Shown here piece after piece: positions 62,697 to 64,000 of a stretch of DNA of 64,000 nt. The translations under genes were made by a program, and so were the position numbers. A model generated the notes under the pieces. That model was given only the letters and a program-made list of their open reading frames with translations, was not told the DNA's origin and searched no databases. Each line of letters begins with the position of its first letter. Position 1 is the stretch's first letter. Source of the DNA: Eutypella sp. D-1 (taxonomy: Eukaryota > Ascomycota > Sordariomycetes > Xylariales > Diatrypaceae); assembly GCA_023313575.1 (NCBI GenBank), contig JAJTTP010000015.1:930001-994000 (forward strand), written 5' to 3'.

Positions 62697-64000
62697 GTCA
62701 GAGGATAAAGATTGAAGGCACGCCAGTTATAAGCAAAAGATCGCGTTTTTTTGTAATACTACACCTGGGAACGATCGACGGACTCGACCATGCGCCACCT
62801 CTTTTCTAGTATCACCTTGCGGTTTAGGCCGGCATCATGACATCACTACCAACGTCTTGCCATATGGAGCAAAAAAGATATATGTGCGACTATTTGCGTG
62901 GGATGGAAGGATGCTTTTTTATGAAGAAAAAAATGGACAAAAATGGATGATACACCTGACTTCATCGAAGAGGTCCCTACGTATCACATCCATTGCGGCG
63001 TGCTCGGTGGCGGCATGATACCCAAAAACCGGGGGGCCCTTTAGGAGACGGCATCGAGGTTTTCATGGTGGTTCCTTTATTTAGTTTCTGCCAAACATCC
63101 GCTCGTTCACAGTCCTCTCTCGGGGATTTCTGAACGCAGCATGAAGAAGTTGCATACGGTGTTTTTAGCTCCGCAGGATAACCTACTTCTCGTGTGTCAT
63201 GTCTTGTGACCTCGTTGACATCCTCTATAAAGCATTACCATATCGTCTTTTTTTTCTTCGCGATCATTTCCTGATAGTCTGGGCTTAGTGGGGAGTATAT
63301 AGGCTGCTGCACAATTATATGCCAAGACATTAGTTGTTATGACTTTGCACAATTATCCGAGATCCGCTTCACTTCAAGTTATCCGCTCCAGTCAGAGCCA
63401 CTAAAAGGCTCTCGTCGTTGTCTCGGCCAACCACCCACCCGGAGAGGACATTCGGCATAGACACGACATGCTGCCGGGCGGAAGGTCGGAGACGTGGGAG
63501 GGGAGGGAGGCGGTCAAGCGGCAGAGTCGGAAGAAACGACCCGTCGTGAACCCGGCAAGGGAAAGAAGTGGGAAGCGGACCGGCCACGTCAAAGGTTATC
63601 ATTATTCTTACATACATTTACCTACATTCGGGGAAAGACCCTGAAGATCGATCCCCTCTCCGCGGAGTTTTCGCGATATGCAACAGATGCGTTGCCCTTT
63701 TTTTTCTACTGCGTATGTAAGGTCAATTTTGTCTTAAGACATACCTACCTATGTAGATACATATAAGTAAATGAGACACATATGTAAGAAATATGGTTCC
63801 AGCAGATCACGAAGTGAGTTGTTAATAATAACGTCCAGGACAGCAAACACGGTTACCCGCTTTTTAGGGAGGCGTTAGGAAAATAGCTATACGGACCCGG
63901 CAGCCCGGGACTCCGTGATCGGAGGGGCGAAGGGGTTTCGCGCCCAGGTCCGGGCTACACAAGGTGGCGAGCATCGGCGGTAGTATTCGGTTGCGAACCG
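62697..64000. other. 3' flank, no supported gene
   Basis: This begins with the 3' untranslated part of the dynein light chain gene. Open frames of 60-90 codons at 63369-63766 have no family resemblance. A gene extending beyond the window edge cannot be excluded. Confidence 0.45.

Overview
The window is nuclear DNA of a filamentous ascomycete (Pezizomycotina, most likely Sordariomycetes; genus not decidable here). The evidence is short spliceosomal introns (about 45-160 nt) with GT...AG ends and CTAAC-type branch sites, plus typical fungal families: RTA1-like exporter, LaeA-like methyltransferase, Zn2Cys6 regulator, quinate-type repressor, Rsp5/HulA, VTC1. No bacterial-style operon, CRISPR, rRNA or convincing tRNA was found. 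Thirteen protein genes are supported. I rebuilt exon structures by hand for the nine that contain introns within the coding region; all splice phases close.

Left part (1 to about 39,000) is gene-poor and accessory in flavour. It holds an RTA1-like membrane protein (1839-3069, +), a nine-exon LaeA-like SAM methyltransferase (6082-4211, -), a 715-residue intronless coiled-coil protein of unknown role (7471-9618, +), a five-exon ferric reductase (13830-15930, +), a five-exon Zn2Cys6 transcription factor (22833-19770, -), a quinate-repressor-like pseudo-enzyme (32108-29805, -) and a small secreted cysteine-rich protein (36037-35708, -). Long stretches between them (up to 7 kb) show no gene I can support.

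Right part (39,200 to 62,700) carries conserved housekeeping genes: Pab2/PABPN1-like nuclear poly(A)-binding protein, the NEDD4-type ubiquitin ligase Rsp5, an Ahc1-like C2H2 protein, an Alba-domain protein, VTC1 of the polyphosphate polymerase complex, and a Tctex-type dynein light chain. Pairs are convergent (Rsp5/Ahc1-like; Alba/VTC1) or divergent (Ahc1-like/Alba; VTC1/Tctex). The spacers are rich in microsatellites, homopolymer C runs and TACCTA/TAGGTA clusters.

Functionally the genes do not form one pathway. The left genes relate to regulation, membrane transport and secretion, but no polyketide synthase, peptide synthetase or quinate enzyme is present, so a biosynthetic cluster cannot be claimed. 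The most interesting unexplained items are the secreted protein built of two identical-spacing cysteine modules separated by a Lys-Arg site, the orphan repeat-bearing coiled-coil protein with a likely 3'UTR intron, and the repressor that keeps dehydroquinase active-site residues while losing those of shikimate dehydrogenase.
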